Below, piece by piece: positions 10,971-23,044 of a stretch of DNA of 64,000 bases. The notes beneath the pieces were generated by a model, which searched no databases, was not told where the DNA came from, and saw only the letters and a program-made list of their open reading frames with translations. Each line of letters starts with the position of its first letter. Within the stretch, counting starts at the first letter, position 1. A program made the translations under genes and the position numbers. Origin of the DNA: Guillardia theta CCMP2712 (taxonomy: Eukaryota; Cryptophyceae; Pyrenomonadales; Geminigeraceae); contig NW_005434653.1 in NCBI RefSeq assembly GCF_000315625.1, positions 2,640 to 66,639 on the forward strand, given 5' to 3'.

Positions 10971-12440
10971 TTACATCCCCTGCATCCCCTGGCTAGTGCC
11001 GTCCATGGGTCCGGACTGAAACATCCCGGCAGCAAAGAGAGGTCTGCAACAAGTGTCAGGGCCCTCACAGAGGAGGAGGTAGTGGTGGTCCATTTGGAGT
11101 GAGAGGGAGTGGTCTTACTTGAAACTAGTCCCCATAGACAGCGGCGCCCCTGTTCCCTGCTCCATGAAGATCTTCATATCCCTGCGCTCGAGATCGGAGG
11201 GGAGGAGATCTCTCGGAGGAGTCCGATCTGCTTGGGACCCTGCTGGTTGAAGGGACCCTGCTGGTTGAAGGGAGGGCGTGGGTCACTCCACCAGTGAGGA
11301 GGAGGAGGAGTGTTCTTGTGGCCCATGGAGGGGAAGGGAGCTCCGGCGCCTGAGAGGCTCTGAGGAGGAAGAGCGGAGGGGTTCCCAGCAAGCAACGATG
11401 ACGATCTCAGCATGACCGAGTGAGGACAGGAGGACAGGAGGAAGCAACAGAGGAGTATAGGACGAAGAAGGAGGAAGGGGCTGGAGGCGCAGAGGTGCAA
11501 GAGGGACGGAGCAAGGGACACGAAGGAGGAAGGGGAGGGGGAGGGGTGCATGAGCGGGAGCAACGAACCTGACAAGAGTGAGTGCACTCTCCCGCTCAAG
11601 CAGGAAGGTTGGAAGACAGGGTCAGTCTCTGCTTTTCCAACGCTTGTCATCCTGCGACGGAGGATTCTGCAGCAAGGGATCGTCAGACTTCAACGCACGA
11701 GCAAGAGACTTCTCTTACCCGCATGTTGGGTGCCGGATAGGCCGAGCTGGAGGGACATGCGCATCAGGAGAGCAGCAGGAGAACCAGCAAACGTCACTTC
11801 GTGCTCGTTGTTGATGGCATCGCCTGCTCCTCCGCCATCTGGCAGATCCTGTGCGCGCGCTTCGCCATCTCCTCCGTGGCGAACTCACGCTCAGCTCGGA
11901 TGCCATTAGGCGAGGCACGGATGACCCCTTGGAGCGGGTCCAGCAGTTTAATCTTCAGGTGTGCCTGAGACCACAAGCTCGACCAGTTGACGATGAGCAG
12001 CGTCCTTCCTTTGACCTTCGCTGAGATCAGAGGATTCTCCTCGTCGTTGTTCCTCTCGTAGCTCCCTCCTCCCCACGCTCCCGCAGCTACTCCGCTATCT
12101 CGTGCTACACTCGCAAGCGCGTTGCTTGCCGCCTGCATGTTGGCGTTGCTGAAGAGTGAGGGCTCTAGGGTGACGAGGGGAGTCGGCTTGAGCTCGTTGT
12201 TCGCATCCTTTCCCATGGTCATCTTGTACACCTCCAGCTCCTCATCGTTCAGGAAGACGGTCTTGTTACCAACTGTGTAAGGTTTGCGCCTGACCTCCCC
12301 GGAATCTGTCAAGAAGGAGAGTGGCAAATTGCAGCTCAGCCTCCCGCGCTCACTCGTCTTGTTGGAATCCACCGGAATCGCCGTGTTGCTGCTGCTGCAG
12401 GCGTTGATGACTGCGACTCAGTCTCCACCTTCTTCATCAG
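10971..12440 (-). CDS. Unrecognised protein with Pro/Gln/Gly/Met-rich C-terminus
   Basis: The main exon (12,31x to about 11,800) encodes SGEVRRKPYTVGNKTVFLND, EELEVYKMTMGKDANNELK, SLFSNANMQAASNALASVA, VKGRTLLIVNWSSLWSQ, LLDPLQGVIRASPNGIRAE and EEMAKRAHRICQMAEEQ. A donor after STTST joins to SAYPAPNMR. Downstream exon-like frames become Pro/Gln/Gly-rich (NTPPPPHWWSDPRPPFNQQ; MEQGTGAPLSMGTS) and finish with AAGMFQSGPMDGTSQGMQ before TAA at 10971-10973. The tail composition is typical of nuclear or RNA-associated scaffold proteins, but that is only an impression. The start is unresolved: a frame beginning MGPVAALMKKVETES near 12,450 does not join in phase. No domain recognised. Confidence 0.45.
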
Positions 12441-12499
12441 AGCAGCAACTGGGCCCATCTCTTGCACACACACCGAGCTGCAGAAAGGCAATCACAACT

Positions 12500-13305
12500 G
12501 AGCTGTGAAGCACCTATTGCAAGAGGAAGAAAGGGGGACTAATAGAAAAAAACACGAGGCGTTGCGGCATGAAACAGTGGGTGGAATCAATCAAGCTACC
12601 TCGCAAGAGCACACAGAGATCCAGCGCTACCTCTTGGAAGCAAAGAGAAAGCTCTTCGTCCCTCAACGTATTCATCTTCAATTCCTCAACGCTCTTTCCT
12701 TGGAGATCTGTCTCCTGCCTAGCTCTGCTGTCTGTAAAGGCTTTCATTCTTCAGTGTGTGACAGTACGCTGCACAACGATTCTGAGTTGTAACTCATTCG
12801 CTCCAATTTCATGCACTCCCCGTCTCTGTGTCTTCTCCGTTCGTCCTCGTTGCTGTCCTACTCTGCTAGTGTCCCTGCTGCATGTTCTGTCTTATACCGT
12901 CTCCTCTCAGGGTATCCTCCTTCGCTTACCCTCCCTCCTCTGCTCGTCTTGTTTGGCAGATGCGTCCTTCTGATCTCAATTGCGACCTAGCAGTAATGCT
13001 TGCAATGTAACGGCACAAGACCATTATACCATTCTTTTTGATTTGTTTGCGTTCCAAATCATACAATTCTTGATGACATTCAAAGATTCCTTCACCTCCA
13101 AGAAATTCTGACATCGCCTTTTTTTTCGGTTGGCGGCCTCCGAGCCACCCGGCGGCCGGGCCCGGCGGTGGCTGGACGCCGGGTGGGCTCTATGGCAGTC
13201 TATGGTGGCCAAAACTCTGACCGTTGAACTTTTGACAGGTGTAACGGCCACTCGAAAGTCATGCCGATCAAAGGGACTGGTTTTGGCAGTGGCCGTCAGA
13301 ACGAA
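12500..13305. other. Intergenic region with a short GC-rich island
   Basis: No convincing gene. At 13,125-13,200 an abrupt GC-rich block (CGGCGGCCGGGCCCGGCGG) sits in otherwise average DNA; similar islands recur elsewhere in the window. The 3' part presumably carries the promoter of the kinase gene. Confidence 0.5.
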
Positions 13306-16300
13306 ATGATGGCATCAGGAGAGAACAACATCAGGCATTCACCAGCGTCTCACAAAAACTCAAGGTGGCAAATCTCTGGTTTGATTCAAGGTTGAACGTA
13401 ACGCTCCCTTTTTCTTTGAAGCACAACGAAAAATTCCACTGCTGTCATTGCTGAGGTGGAAAGAAGATTAAGCTTAATCCCATGATATCTAACGCAATGT
13501 TGACAGGCTCTGAAGTTGATAGAGGACAAGTTTTCGACGTGGGATCGCGACGATGCAGGGATGCTGATGTTCCGCGCGGTTGAAGCGGGACTCGCGTCGG
13601 CAGCTTTTGTCAACCGAGACGCATTGCATCGAGTATGAGAGTTAACGCATGACACTATCTCCATGATCCTGATCATTCTTGTATCCGACAGGTATGGCGT
13701 GAAGTTGATATGGACAGGAACGGAACATTGGATTTCGTCGAATTCCTTTGCTTGGTCTTTTTGTGGCCGACGATGGGATCATATCGAGATTTCTTTATCA
13801 AGTGATTGCATGGCACCAGTGGGCCATCCAATAAACGTAACTTATTGCATTTGCATGCAGAGAAGAGAATGAGAAAACAGTCAGTGAAGCTTTCATAATA
13901 CTCGAGGAAACATTCAAGAAGTATTCGGCGTCTGTTTGGTTGGCTATTCATGACTCACTACTTTGCGTTAGGCATGATACTTCACAACAACTGATTCTCA
14001 CTCAAAATCAGCTAAGGAAAATGTTTGCGTATGAGTTTCCAGATTTGGTTGTAGACGAAGGAGTGATTCGAAGGTAGCCATGTACCTTCATTCACACCAA
14101 GAGATCGGATTACTAAGTTTCTTTCTAGTCCGTTCATCCCGGAAGAAGGAGTCACTTTTATGCATTTCATGTATATCATGTACTTGTTTGTGTCGTCCAC
14201 TTTTCCACACAAGATTGCAGGACGCTACAGGTATTTAGAAACCCTATATTTGCCTCTCTGAAACTCAAACGTCCCTTTACCAGTGATCTTCACCGTACTG
14301 ACATCGAGCGTGATGTGAAGCGACAAAAGCGCGAAAGCAGACTGATCTTCCGCTCGCACAGGTTACAGGAACGGGTTCTCGCAGCCTCTTTTGGCAACAA
14401 TTGCGAGAAGCTTTTGAAGTAAAATCATGAAGATGTGTACAAGTTATTTGACATGCTGCAAGATCTTAGAGCTCGACTTCAAGATCATTGATGCAGATAA
14501 GAATGGCGCGATTGATTATATCGAGCTCACGAAAGGCATTGAGGTGACGATGAAGACATGAGGCAAAGACATAAATTTAGATCTTTAAAGATGCGACGTG
14601 GAACAGAACGGCTGGCCATCCTTGCAAGGCTTGAGCACAAATTCCACAAGGTAACAAATATAGTGCTAAGTCCAACTCCCTGAATGTTCTGTACAGGTGG
14701 ATCTCGATCGCTCAAAGCAGGTGCAGCACTCAAAGGATTGGCACTGTCTGCAGAGTCTAATTGTTGATTTTAGATTGACTTCTATGAGTTCATGTACTTG
14801 GTAATTACGGAGAAGGAAAGGGAGCTTATTGCTTTGAGTTGATGGGATTTTGTATAGGGATTTCTGATGATACAAGATGGATCATATTCAGGTAAATTTT
14901 AACGGATTAGTTTATCTAACAGAAAGATCAGATTTAAGCCAAGAATCGCACAATCGTATTGCAGTGAAGAGAATGTTCTTGAAAGTTCACAAGTGATTAT
15001 AATTTCTGTGTTCTCCGGAACAGTCATTATTCTGTCGGTAGGCTGTTTGTCAAATACGACAGAGACAGAGACTTTAGATTGAATCAAGTGATACTTTCCT
15101 TGCCGACAAGTGTACACAACTTACTGTTGCAAAAGGCCGAACTGGAAAATTTTGCGATTGGAGAATTCGGAACTGTGCCATCGAGTATGAAACAGATTGC
15201 AGATGTATGAGTTGATAGATAGGATCAGCTACCTTGACAGTACCTCACTTCCTCGCAGACGATTTTGAAACCTCCTCGCGGGTACCACAAAAGCTCGCGA
15301 GTGCTTGACATCATTCGGTTGGGGTATCTGCTTTCAGTCGCAAACTTGTCACACGTTTGACAGCTTCATGAAGTTGCTCTACTTCCTCGTGTGTCCTGAT
15401 GGATCTTTTTCGCTTAACTCTGGATATCAGCCAACCAAGATCAAGCGGTACGGACTTCCTTCTACTGCTCTCTCCTTTTGTTCTCCTTGGCGTTCTGAGA
15501 TGAGTCGTTCATTCCCGCACATCCAATGCCCTGCTTGTTTCTGACGACTCTGATATTCCTCTGTTGGGATGTTGCATCCTGATATCGATCTTCTCTATAT
15601 CTGTTCTCACGCCTCGAGAAGACCTCTACAGCTTCTCAGCATTCCTGGAGGGACGCATGTTGTGAGAAGAGAGCGCATCAATCAAGTACGACGAGGTTTG
15701 AACTCGGTTACTTGTGACTCGCCGCAGGTCACTCATTTGCGATTTAAGAAGGGCAAACTAATCGGAGAGGTTGGGCCTTCTTCTTAAACTTACTTTCAAC
15801 GTGCTGGTAGGGAACTCAAGCTAGGGTCTTCAGCGGCTTCTATGACGGACAACCCGTGGCCGCCAAGGTAAGCAAGGGGGATGCGACATGGCGGGAACAT
15901 TGAAAAGCTAGAATGTGTAGAGGAGACATGACTGGTTTTGCAGATTTTCAACAATCTGTCAATCACAGAGATTGAAAATGATGTTCTCAACGAAGTCACT
16001 GTCATGCTAAGACTAAATCATCCTCACTGCGTCTTTCTCATCGGAGCTAAGATCACTCCAGAAGATGGCGGGCCCCTCATCCTTACCGAGCTCTGTGAGG
16101 AGGGCTGCTTGTTTGACCTCTACGCATGCCGTCAGATCAGGTGAGGAGGGCAGGAAAAGCAGCAGCGAGCTGACTTCCTTTAGTTTCGACCATCAGACGG
16201 CTTGGAGAATTGCAAGGGAGTGCGCGTCAGGGTTGCAGGCCGTGCATGAGATCGGATACATGCACAGAGACGTGAAGAGTTTAAACATCCTCATGACCAA

Positions 16301-17069
16301 AGGCTTTTCTGCTCGCCTTGCTGACTTCGGACTTGCTGTGCTGCAAGCCAAGAGCCACCACGACGCTTGCGGAACAGTACAATGGATGGTGAATGGAAGA
16401 GGAGGAATGGAGGAGGAGGGAGGAGGAGGAGGGAGGTGGTGGAGGAGGGAGGGAGGGAGGGAGGGAGGGAGGGAGGAGGAGGAGCGCAGGGGAGTGGTAC
16501 AAGTTAACGGAAAATCTTTCCTTCTACCAGGCGCCAGAAGTTCTCGCAAATTACTTCAACCCTGCTTGCTCCTCGTACGACAAGCGGTGCGATATCTTCT
16601 CGTACGGGATTCTCTTGTGGGAAATCTTCCACTGCAAATGTCCGTACGGAGAGACGGGATATGATCAAATGCAGGTTGCGAAGGTGAAGCAGAGACACAA
16701 CCTTGCTCCGTTTCTTTTTCTGACAATTCTTCCCTGTTTTCTTTCCCTTTTCCCTCTCTGGAATATTCTGGTCCCTCCAATCTCTTCCATGGATTCTCCT
16801 CATCCGGACAGGCTGTCTTGGAGGAGGATATTCGTCCCACCATCTCAAGACGTGTTCCGTCCTTCGTGAGGTGAAGCGAGCACACGAGCATGAAAGCACA
16901 GAGAGTGATCCGCGTCGCAGCAACCTCATCATGTCCTGCTGGGACTCTCGTCCAGGCCTGCGACCCTCCTTGAAGGGCATCCTGCAGGTGAAGCAGACAA
17001 GTGCCAGCATGCAGCCTCACAACCAAGCAGGTGCTCGACCAGAACCGTGAGATCTTGCAGAGAAACTGA
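13306..17069 (+). CDS. EF-hand repeats fused to a TKL-like protein kinase
   Basis: About 20 exons with short GT-AG introns. The start is ATG 13306 (tandem ATG ATG) and the stop is TGA 17067-17069. The N-terminal half holds about five EF-hands: a degenerate one (STWDRDDAGMLMF), canonical DMDRNGTLDFVEF (exon from 13692), DADKNGAIDYIEL (about 14,480), DLDRSKQIDFYEF (split over 14,697 and 14,775) and degenerate YDRDRDFRLN (15,045). Loops with D-x-D-x-N/S-G bind Ca2+. The C-terminal half is a complete kinase: glycine loop IGEGTQARVFSGFYDG (15,767-15,840), VAAK lysine, HRDVKSLN catalytic loop (16,265), DFG (16,323), APE (16,532), IFSYGILLWEIF, and a final SCWDSRPGLRPSL. HRDVKSLN and TVQWMAPEV resemble RAF/MLK-type (TKL) kinases rather than CDPKs. 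Expected role: Ca2+-responsive Ser/Thr kinase in the cytoplasm. One intron join near 14,420-14,475 did not resolve in phase. Confidence 0.85.
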
Positions 17070-17098
17070 AACTGAGACTTAAACTTCCCGTGTTGTTT

Positions 17099-18512
17099 CT
17101 ATTGACCATAATGTATTGTAGGATCATGTATGAACTGTGCTCGCCGAGCTCCCCTAAGCTCCTCAACAACCTCCATCATCTTGTTGACCTTGTGACTTAT
17201 TGTCTCTGCAAAATCACATTGTTACTGCTTGGAGATGTGTGGTGGATGAATAAAGTTGAGGATGGAGTCTCTCACAAAATGGAGTCTCACCAAGAAACGA
17301 TGAAATCTCTCTGAGTTCAGAATAAACAGCATCCAAGCGGTTGTCATGCTGAAGATTTTCTCTTTCTTTCAACTGCCAGTGGAATGAATAAGAAACGCTA
17401 TCGATGGTACATCGACTCACGTTCAGCTGGTGTGGTGAGGTCGATAGCAGGAACGGGAGATTCTCTTGAAAATCAGTCATCAAGTTCTCTGTCTGTCCTA
17501 GCAGGTCAATACAAATGACATGGCACGAGGCTCCACCTGGCACACGACGTCGTCGCACGCATCATGGTTGAAATATTCAATGTTTACATGGCCTCCTTCT
17601 CTTGTTGCTCTCCCCTCTGTTTCTTTGTTTCCTCTTTCCACTCCAGGTTCTTGCACACAGTGAAAGTTGTCGCGCGCCTGGATCTCAAGATCGTTCTCGG
17701 ACTGCACTCGGACACTACTCCAATCGTCGGTTAAGCCCATGACGGTATGAATCCCTATAGTGTGGGTTGGAGACGAGGAAAGAGACGAAGAGATGTGACT
17801 GCTTGCATGCGTCTCTCTGCTACAGACTGTGTTCTCCGATGCGCTGTGCGAGGGGGGTTTTAGCACGTCAACCTCCTCCTCCACGTGCTCCTCGTAAGCA
17901 CACTGAGATTCCTCTTCGGCCCTCTGCTCCTCTTCTTGGATTTCCCTGAGAAGATCATCGTCTGACAACTCTCTGAAGATGCTGCTTGCTTGTTGTGACG
18001 CTTTGATGGACGATACCTCGGCGTTCAGAGAGGAACATCCTGCCTGCACCTGTGGCCAGGTCAGCTTCATTGGGTTGCAAGCATGTAAAGAACAAAGATT
18101 TGTCGATCACCAAGGTATTGTGTTGCTCTAATGTAACCGAAAGCGAGTTGTTTCTCTGTATGTAACAAGTCGGCGCTCCTTGTTTACTCTTGGGCTTCAA
18201 CTTCTGTTTTGCACCAACTTTTTGTTTGTCTGCTGGTTGTTTTCGACGAGCCTCGGAGTCAAGGAGTTCTTGTCTGATAACCAAAAACTCAAAACTGATG
18301 AGAAGTGAAACAAAACCATCATACGCTAACGCCTTGATGTCAAAACTTGCAGGAATCTTGTCCTTGACCTTCTTACTTCTTGACGGTTCATGTCTGCTGC
18401 AAAGATGAAAGGAGTTTTGAATGGTGAGATGAATGGGGATTTGAACATTGCTCATAAGACCTTGCAGTTCGCAGACTGACAGACTGCAAAGGAAAATTTG
18501 AGAAAACATCAA
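17099..18512 (-). CDS. Hydrophilic coiled-coil protein
   Basis: The stop TAG at 17099-17101 lies only 29 bp beyond the kinase stop on the other strand, so the two genes are tail to tail. Coding frames include RSKKVKDKIPASFDIKALAY, LVIRQELLDSEARRKQPAD (upstream exon, about 18,200-18,420), SSIFRELSDDDLLREIQEEE and AEEESQCAYEEHVEEEVD (about 17,500-18,060), QTENLMTDFQENLPFLLS, LKERENLQHDNRLDAVYSEL, and last exon HKVNKMMEVVEELRGARRA ending FIHDPTIHYGQ. Donor and acceptor sites joining the last two exons are clear and in phase. The 5' end is uncertain. The protein is acidic and helix-rich with no enzymatic motif; no family recognised. Confidence 0.6.
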
Positions 18513-18799
18513 ACCAAGGCTTGATCTCTCACCACCGAGCTCTTCAATCCATTGAAGCTAAGCTGTTACACACTTAGTTTCTACTTCGCCATGCTCAGAA
18601 CACCTGAGGGGTTGCTGCGGTCCTTGCATTGCTTGACAGACAACCACAATTGAATAGCAACGCTGCAATGACGAATAACCTCCGGCTCATTATCTGTACA
18701 AGTTATCGAATAAGCCCAAGCGTATGCCTTGGCAAAAGCGTGAATTCGTAGGTCTGTATAACGACGAGTTCCTAGAGGTGAAGGCTGTTGTTAGAGGGC

Positions 18800-19026
18800 T
18801 GCAATCATCGGACTCTTGGCTTGTACTTGTAGGAATCAGCAGTTCGGACTCTTGGCTTGTACTTGTAGGAATCAGCAGTTCGGACTCTTGGCTTGTACTT
18901 GTAGGAACAGCAGTTCAGACTCTTGGCTTGTACTTGTAGGAAACAGCAGTTCGGACTCTTGGCTTGTACTTGTAGGAAACAGCAGTTCAGACTCTTGGCT
19001 TGTACTTGTAGGAATCAGCAGTTCGG
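18800..19026. repeat. 36-bp tandem repeat, about 6 copies
   Basis: Unit GGACTCTTGGCTTGTACTTG followed by TAGGAATCAGCAGTTC (35-36 bp), about six near-identical copies. No spacers of variable sequence, so this is a minisatellite. It lies between the coiled-coil gene (-) and the Patched-like gene (+). Confidence 0.9.
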
Positions 19027-19149
19027 ATGACGCTTGCTGCCACTCCACTTCATCCCCTCAGCTCCTTGCCTCCATCGATGCTCGCTTTGTTACCCGACCA
19101 TGGTGGCCACTTTTTTTATTTTACAGATTATTTTTTTCTTTTTACTCAG

Positions 19150-19720
19150 TTTTTTTTATCCGACCCGGGGCGTTGGGTCGGACCGAACTCAACAACCGAA
19201 GCGGCCTGAGTCGGTTCGCAAAGGCTGTCACGTGTGCATGTCAGTGCCAGTGGTGTGCGACAGTGTCCGGGTGGCACGCCTCCCGGACAGAGTCCCGGCT
19301 CGACTCTCCTGATTGTCCTCCGATTCCCGGCCTGTCTCGGCGCTTGAAACCGGTGATTCGCTGCGGGGGGCACCGCGCCATGCCAGCCGCGATGACCCAG
19401 GCTAGCCCCCTTCATCCGGCGCCGGATTACCGTCACGGCGTCGTACTCCGTAACGTCAACCCTGCCGATGGCCGCCAGCGCCCGGCCGTAACTTAGTCAC
19501 GCATGATCCGGGCCGGATGAGACTTCCTTGCTGCTTAGCGGCTTGCAAGTTTGCTCCGGCGAGCCGGCAGCCAGGTCCAGTGTCAGGCAGCCGCGCCTCA
19601 GGCCCAGTGCCATGACAGTGGCGGACTCCCTCCGCAGCCGCCGGGGCCCGGCCTGCTGTGTGACGGTCCAGTCTTTCAAGTTTTACTCAAAGTTAAGTAA
19701 AAAAACAGCCTAGTATGAGG
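19150..19720. repeat. GC-rich repeat island with A/T-rich element end
   Basis: A block of about 520 bp, very rich in GGCC/CCGG words, starts abruptly at 19,155 after a T-rich stretch and ends at 19,681-19,720 with TTTTACTCAAAGTTAAGTAA followed by an A-run and TAGTATGAGGA. That end sequence is nearly the same as the terminal repeats of the element at 24,311-24,466 and the motif at 57,271-57,305. Long GC-driven open frames here (for example 18,816-19,496) are not credible genes. Confidence 0.6.
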
Positions 19721-20007
19721 ATCGCCAAGGGAAGGGGCTCATCAGTGTCTGCCGCAACAAAGGATGCCGCGACAAACGATGCAAAGATACTAGTATTTTA
19801 GTCAACTCTCAGCCCGCCCCTGCACCTGACAGATGACCATTTGTTTTTTGATTTTACTTCTGCGCAAAGTAGAAATTCCCCATCATTTTTCAAGTTTTCT
19901 CGTGAACTTCTCTTTCAGTTTAAAAATAAAGAACTTTACAACACCCGCTAACGTCGTCATATATAATTACGACCTTCTTGGTTGACTGCCACTCAGTCAC
20001 TTTTGCC

Positions 20008-23000
20008 ATGGTTGGTTTCAAAGGCGTGAGCTCGTTGGCGGCGAAGATTGAGCGAAGCCTCTCTGAAGGCTTCGGCTATGTCGGCTCATGCGTAGGTACA
20101 TATCCCTTCCGATCTATCCTGCTTGCTCTTGTCATGTGCATGGCGCTCCTGCCAGGATTGACCATGATGAAGTCCGGGAGTGAAGCGGAGAAGCTGTATG
20201 CACCTGCTCGTTGGAACAGAGCAAGGGACGAGAGAACCCTGTATGCGAAGCTTTTTGGCATCGAAAACGTCAAGAAGCATACCTGGTGAGATCAGACGGT
20301 ATGCCTGTTTGAGCAAGCTGATTATGATTTGATGTGTATAGTTCGCTTTTAGCTTACACCAGCGACTCTGACAACAATCTTCTCGAGGCGAATGCAATCA
20401 AAGCTCTAAGAAGGATACACAATGGCATTCTCAACCTAACTTTTGTGGATTCCAGCGGTGATACAGAAGTCCTATTCTCTTTCAAGGACATTTGTAAACG
20501 ATCGGACGTTGTTGGCTATGAAACAAACTGCTCGTTCGTTGGTGTGGTGGAACTGAGTGACAGTGAGATTAGCAGCGTTCCAGCTGGCATTTTTTTCAAC
20601 CCAAAGTTTGGATACATTCCTGTGGCTTCTTTTTTGGGGGGCCGAAGGCAACCCCAAGGATCCTCCTACGTGGAGGGGGCGAGTGGTCTGTTGCTCCAGT
20701 ACGAGCTCGAGGCAGCAACAACGAGCTCGACGCTCAAGTTGTAGGAGGAAGGCTTCCTCTTACACGTAGGAACTGTAGCTAAGGAGCAGGCAGCTTCGTT
20801 GCCCTTCAAGCTGGCATACGAGATAGAGAGCTCGCAAGAGGAGGAACTATCGAAGAGTACAAGCGGCGACATCAAGCTTCTGATCGTCGCATTCGTGGCA
20901 GTAATGGCCTTCACCTTCATCGTCATGCACTCTTTCATGGACAAGGTTGCGTCCAAGGCATCTCTGAGCTTTGCAGCGTGTGGAGCCATAGGCCTTGCCA
21001 TTGGCAGCTCCTTCGGCCTCATGGGGTACTGCCAAGTGAAGTTCAATCCCGTGGTTTCCTTCGTGACTTTCTTGTTGCTGGGCCTTGGGGTGGACGACTC
21101 TTTTGTGCTGGTGCAGGCGTATCACTATACGGTAGAGAACCTGGGCAAAGATGCGACTGTGAGAGAGCGCACAGAGCTCGCGTTCAAGACTGCAGGAGTC
21201 TCTATCTTTTTCACATCTCTTACTTTTTTTTGGAGCGTTCATGGCGCTAGACGCTCACCGGGAGTACCTTCAAGTACCGTGGTACTGGTCGATGATCGGA
21301 AAGGGGTTTCTTTGGCCCAAGATGTATTCAAGCGAGGAGACGCCGAGCAAGAATAACTACATCACAGACCAAGGACATTGTCGCACCCAGCCAGAGACGC
21401 AGCTCCTCAAGAGACTCGGCAGAGCGTATGGAGAGATGCTGCTGCATCCTCTCGTGTCTGCTTGTGTCTTGGTCCTCTTCGCCGGGTACATTGCTGTTGC
21501 TGTCTTCGGGGCGTCAAAGGTCGGCACAGGGCTTGACGTGCGCAACCTTGCGGCATCCGACTCATACTGGACCATCTTTGTGACAGAGAGGTTCCGATTG
21601 TTCAACGACTACGGGCCTCTGTACCTCATTGCGTTCCCTGCTGCAGTGATCGACGTGTCGAAGCCTGGAGAGCGGACAAAGCTGATGGGGGTTGCAAGGG
21701 AGATAGAGCAAGACAGTTGCTTCCTGCAAGTGCCTCAGGGCCTGTGGCTGAGAGACTTTCAAGCTTTTGTGCGAACAACAGGAGCAGACGAGACCTTGTT
21801 AGAGGGCGAGGCTTTCTACGATTCGCTTTCCGTCTGGCTGGCAGGGACCGGAAAGGTTTATCTCAAGGATATCATGGTCACATTCAAGGAAGGAAAGGTT
21901 GTGTCCATCGAATCATTTCGTATGAGATTCAGGCAGATTCCAGGCACAACAACAAGCGGAGACAAGTTAGGCGTCCCTTGTATGAAGCAGGTGCGAAGGA
22001 TCCTGGACCAGAGCTATCCTCCAAACAAAGACATCCGTCCCCTCACCATCGATGATAGAGATGTGTTTGTGTACTGGGAGGGATCGGCTATCATCGTTGA
22101 GCAAACAGTGCTGAACCTGATCTATGCGGTGAGCCCTCATTGGAAAAGGTAAAATAGGTTGCCAAGTGCCCTCTTAGGCTTTTCTTCTAGGCGGCCGCTT
22201 GCTTTGTAGTGACGGTTTTCATCATACCGCATCCGGTCCGAGTGTTCTGAGCTCAGCTCGTGTCTCACACGTGGGGCCTCAGATTTTGTGCTTCATAGCG
22301 ATGATCGTGGTGGCGATGATCCTGGTGGGCGCATCTAAAGGTAGCAAGGTCACTGAGTGGGATGAGGCAGGTAGGAACGCTTGCCAGCATGTCGCTCATC
22401 TCCAACATGAACATCGAGACAATTTCCATGATCGACCTGGTGACTTAGCATTGCCCTCGATGTCTAGAGCTTGAGCGCTTGTCCGCTAATCAAGTCTCAG
22501 GTGTTGGGGATAGGTTTCTCTATCGACAACGTCGCCCATTACGTGCACGCGTTCATGAGCAGTCAGGCGATGGCGTACGGGGAGGAAGGACAGCTGCAGA
22601 GGGCGGCATCGAGGAAGGCAAAGGTGGTGAGGAGATGGAGGAGGAGAGGACCTGATAGCAGCGCTTGCAGGCGATTGATGCTCTTGAGAGGATCGGCCTC
22701 CCGATCCTCGCCGGCGACCTATCCACCATGATAGCGCTCCTGGCGCTCCTAGGATCAAAGAGCAGGATCTTTTTCTCCTTCTTCTGTGTAAGAGCTCGTT
22801 TGAAGTCTCCGGCTTTCCTCTGACCGTGACTGCTTGCCAGATCCTCTTTGCGGTCTTGCTGTTGGGCTGCCTGCACGCAATCGTCCTCCTTCCTGTTGTC
22901 CTGGGATACTTCGGGCCCTTGATCACGGCGTCGCATGATGAGGCCACCCCTCCTGCTATGAGCCAGCTGAATGTAACGGTAGTCAGCGTTGACAGCAATG

Positions 23001-23044
23001 CCGATGGGCGGGGATCAGGCTCACTCGCAGAGCAGGGAGATTAA
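20008..23044 (+). pseudogene. Patched-like (sterol-sensing/RND) membrane protein, interrupted
   Basis: The protein plan follows Patched/PTCHD-type proteins. N-terminal TM (FRSILLALVMCMALLPGL) is followed by a luminal domain with FKDICKRSD, then KLLIVAFVAVMAFTFIVMHS, GLGVDDSFVLVQAY (the GxxxDD of SSD/RND proteins), FMALDAHREYLQ, MLLHPLVSACVLVLFAGYIA, a second luminal domain, IIPHPVRILCFIAMIVVAMI, VLGIGFSIDNVAHYVHAF and a C-terminal TM (ILFAVLLLGCLHAIVLLPVV). Introns (for example the donors at 22,130, 22,231 and 22,430) are conventional and keep phase. Three lesions stand out: an in-frame TAG at 20,742-20,744 where the family has Trp before EEGFL; an eight-T run at 21,224-21,231 that shifts frame by one; and about 35 missing residues (two TM helices after TSLT) at that same point. 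Likely a recent pseudogene, unless the stops and shift are assembly errors. The family moves or senses sterols and lipids in membranes. Confidence 0.75.

Noticed and set aside
13306-17069. Classical calcium-dependent protein kinase (CDPK)
   Set aside because: EF-hands precede the kinase and the kinase motifs are TKL-like, not CAMK-like.
18800-19026. CRISPR-like array
   Set aside because: Repeats are contiguous without unique spacers and the genome is eukaryotic; it is a minisatellite.
18816-19496. 226-codon plus-strand frame
   Set aside because: Joins the 36-bp minisatellite to a GC-rich island; no protein-like features.
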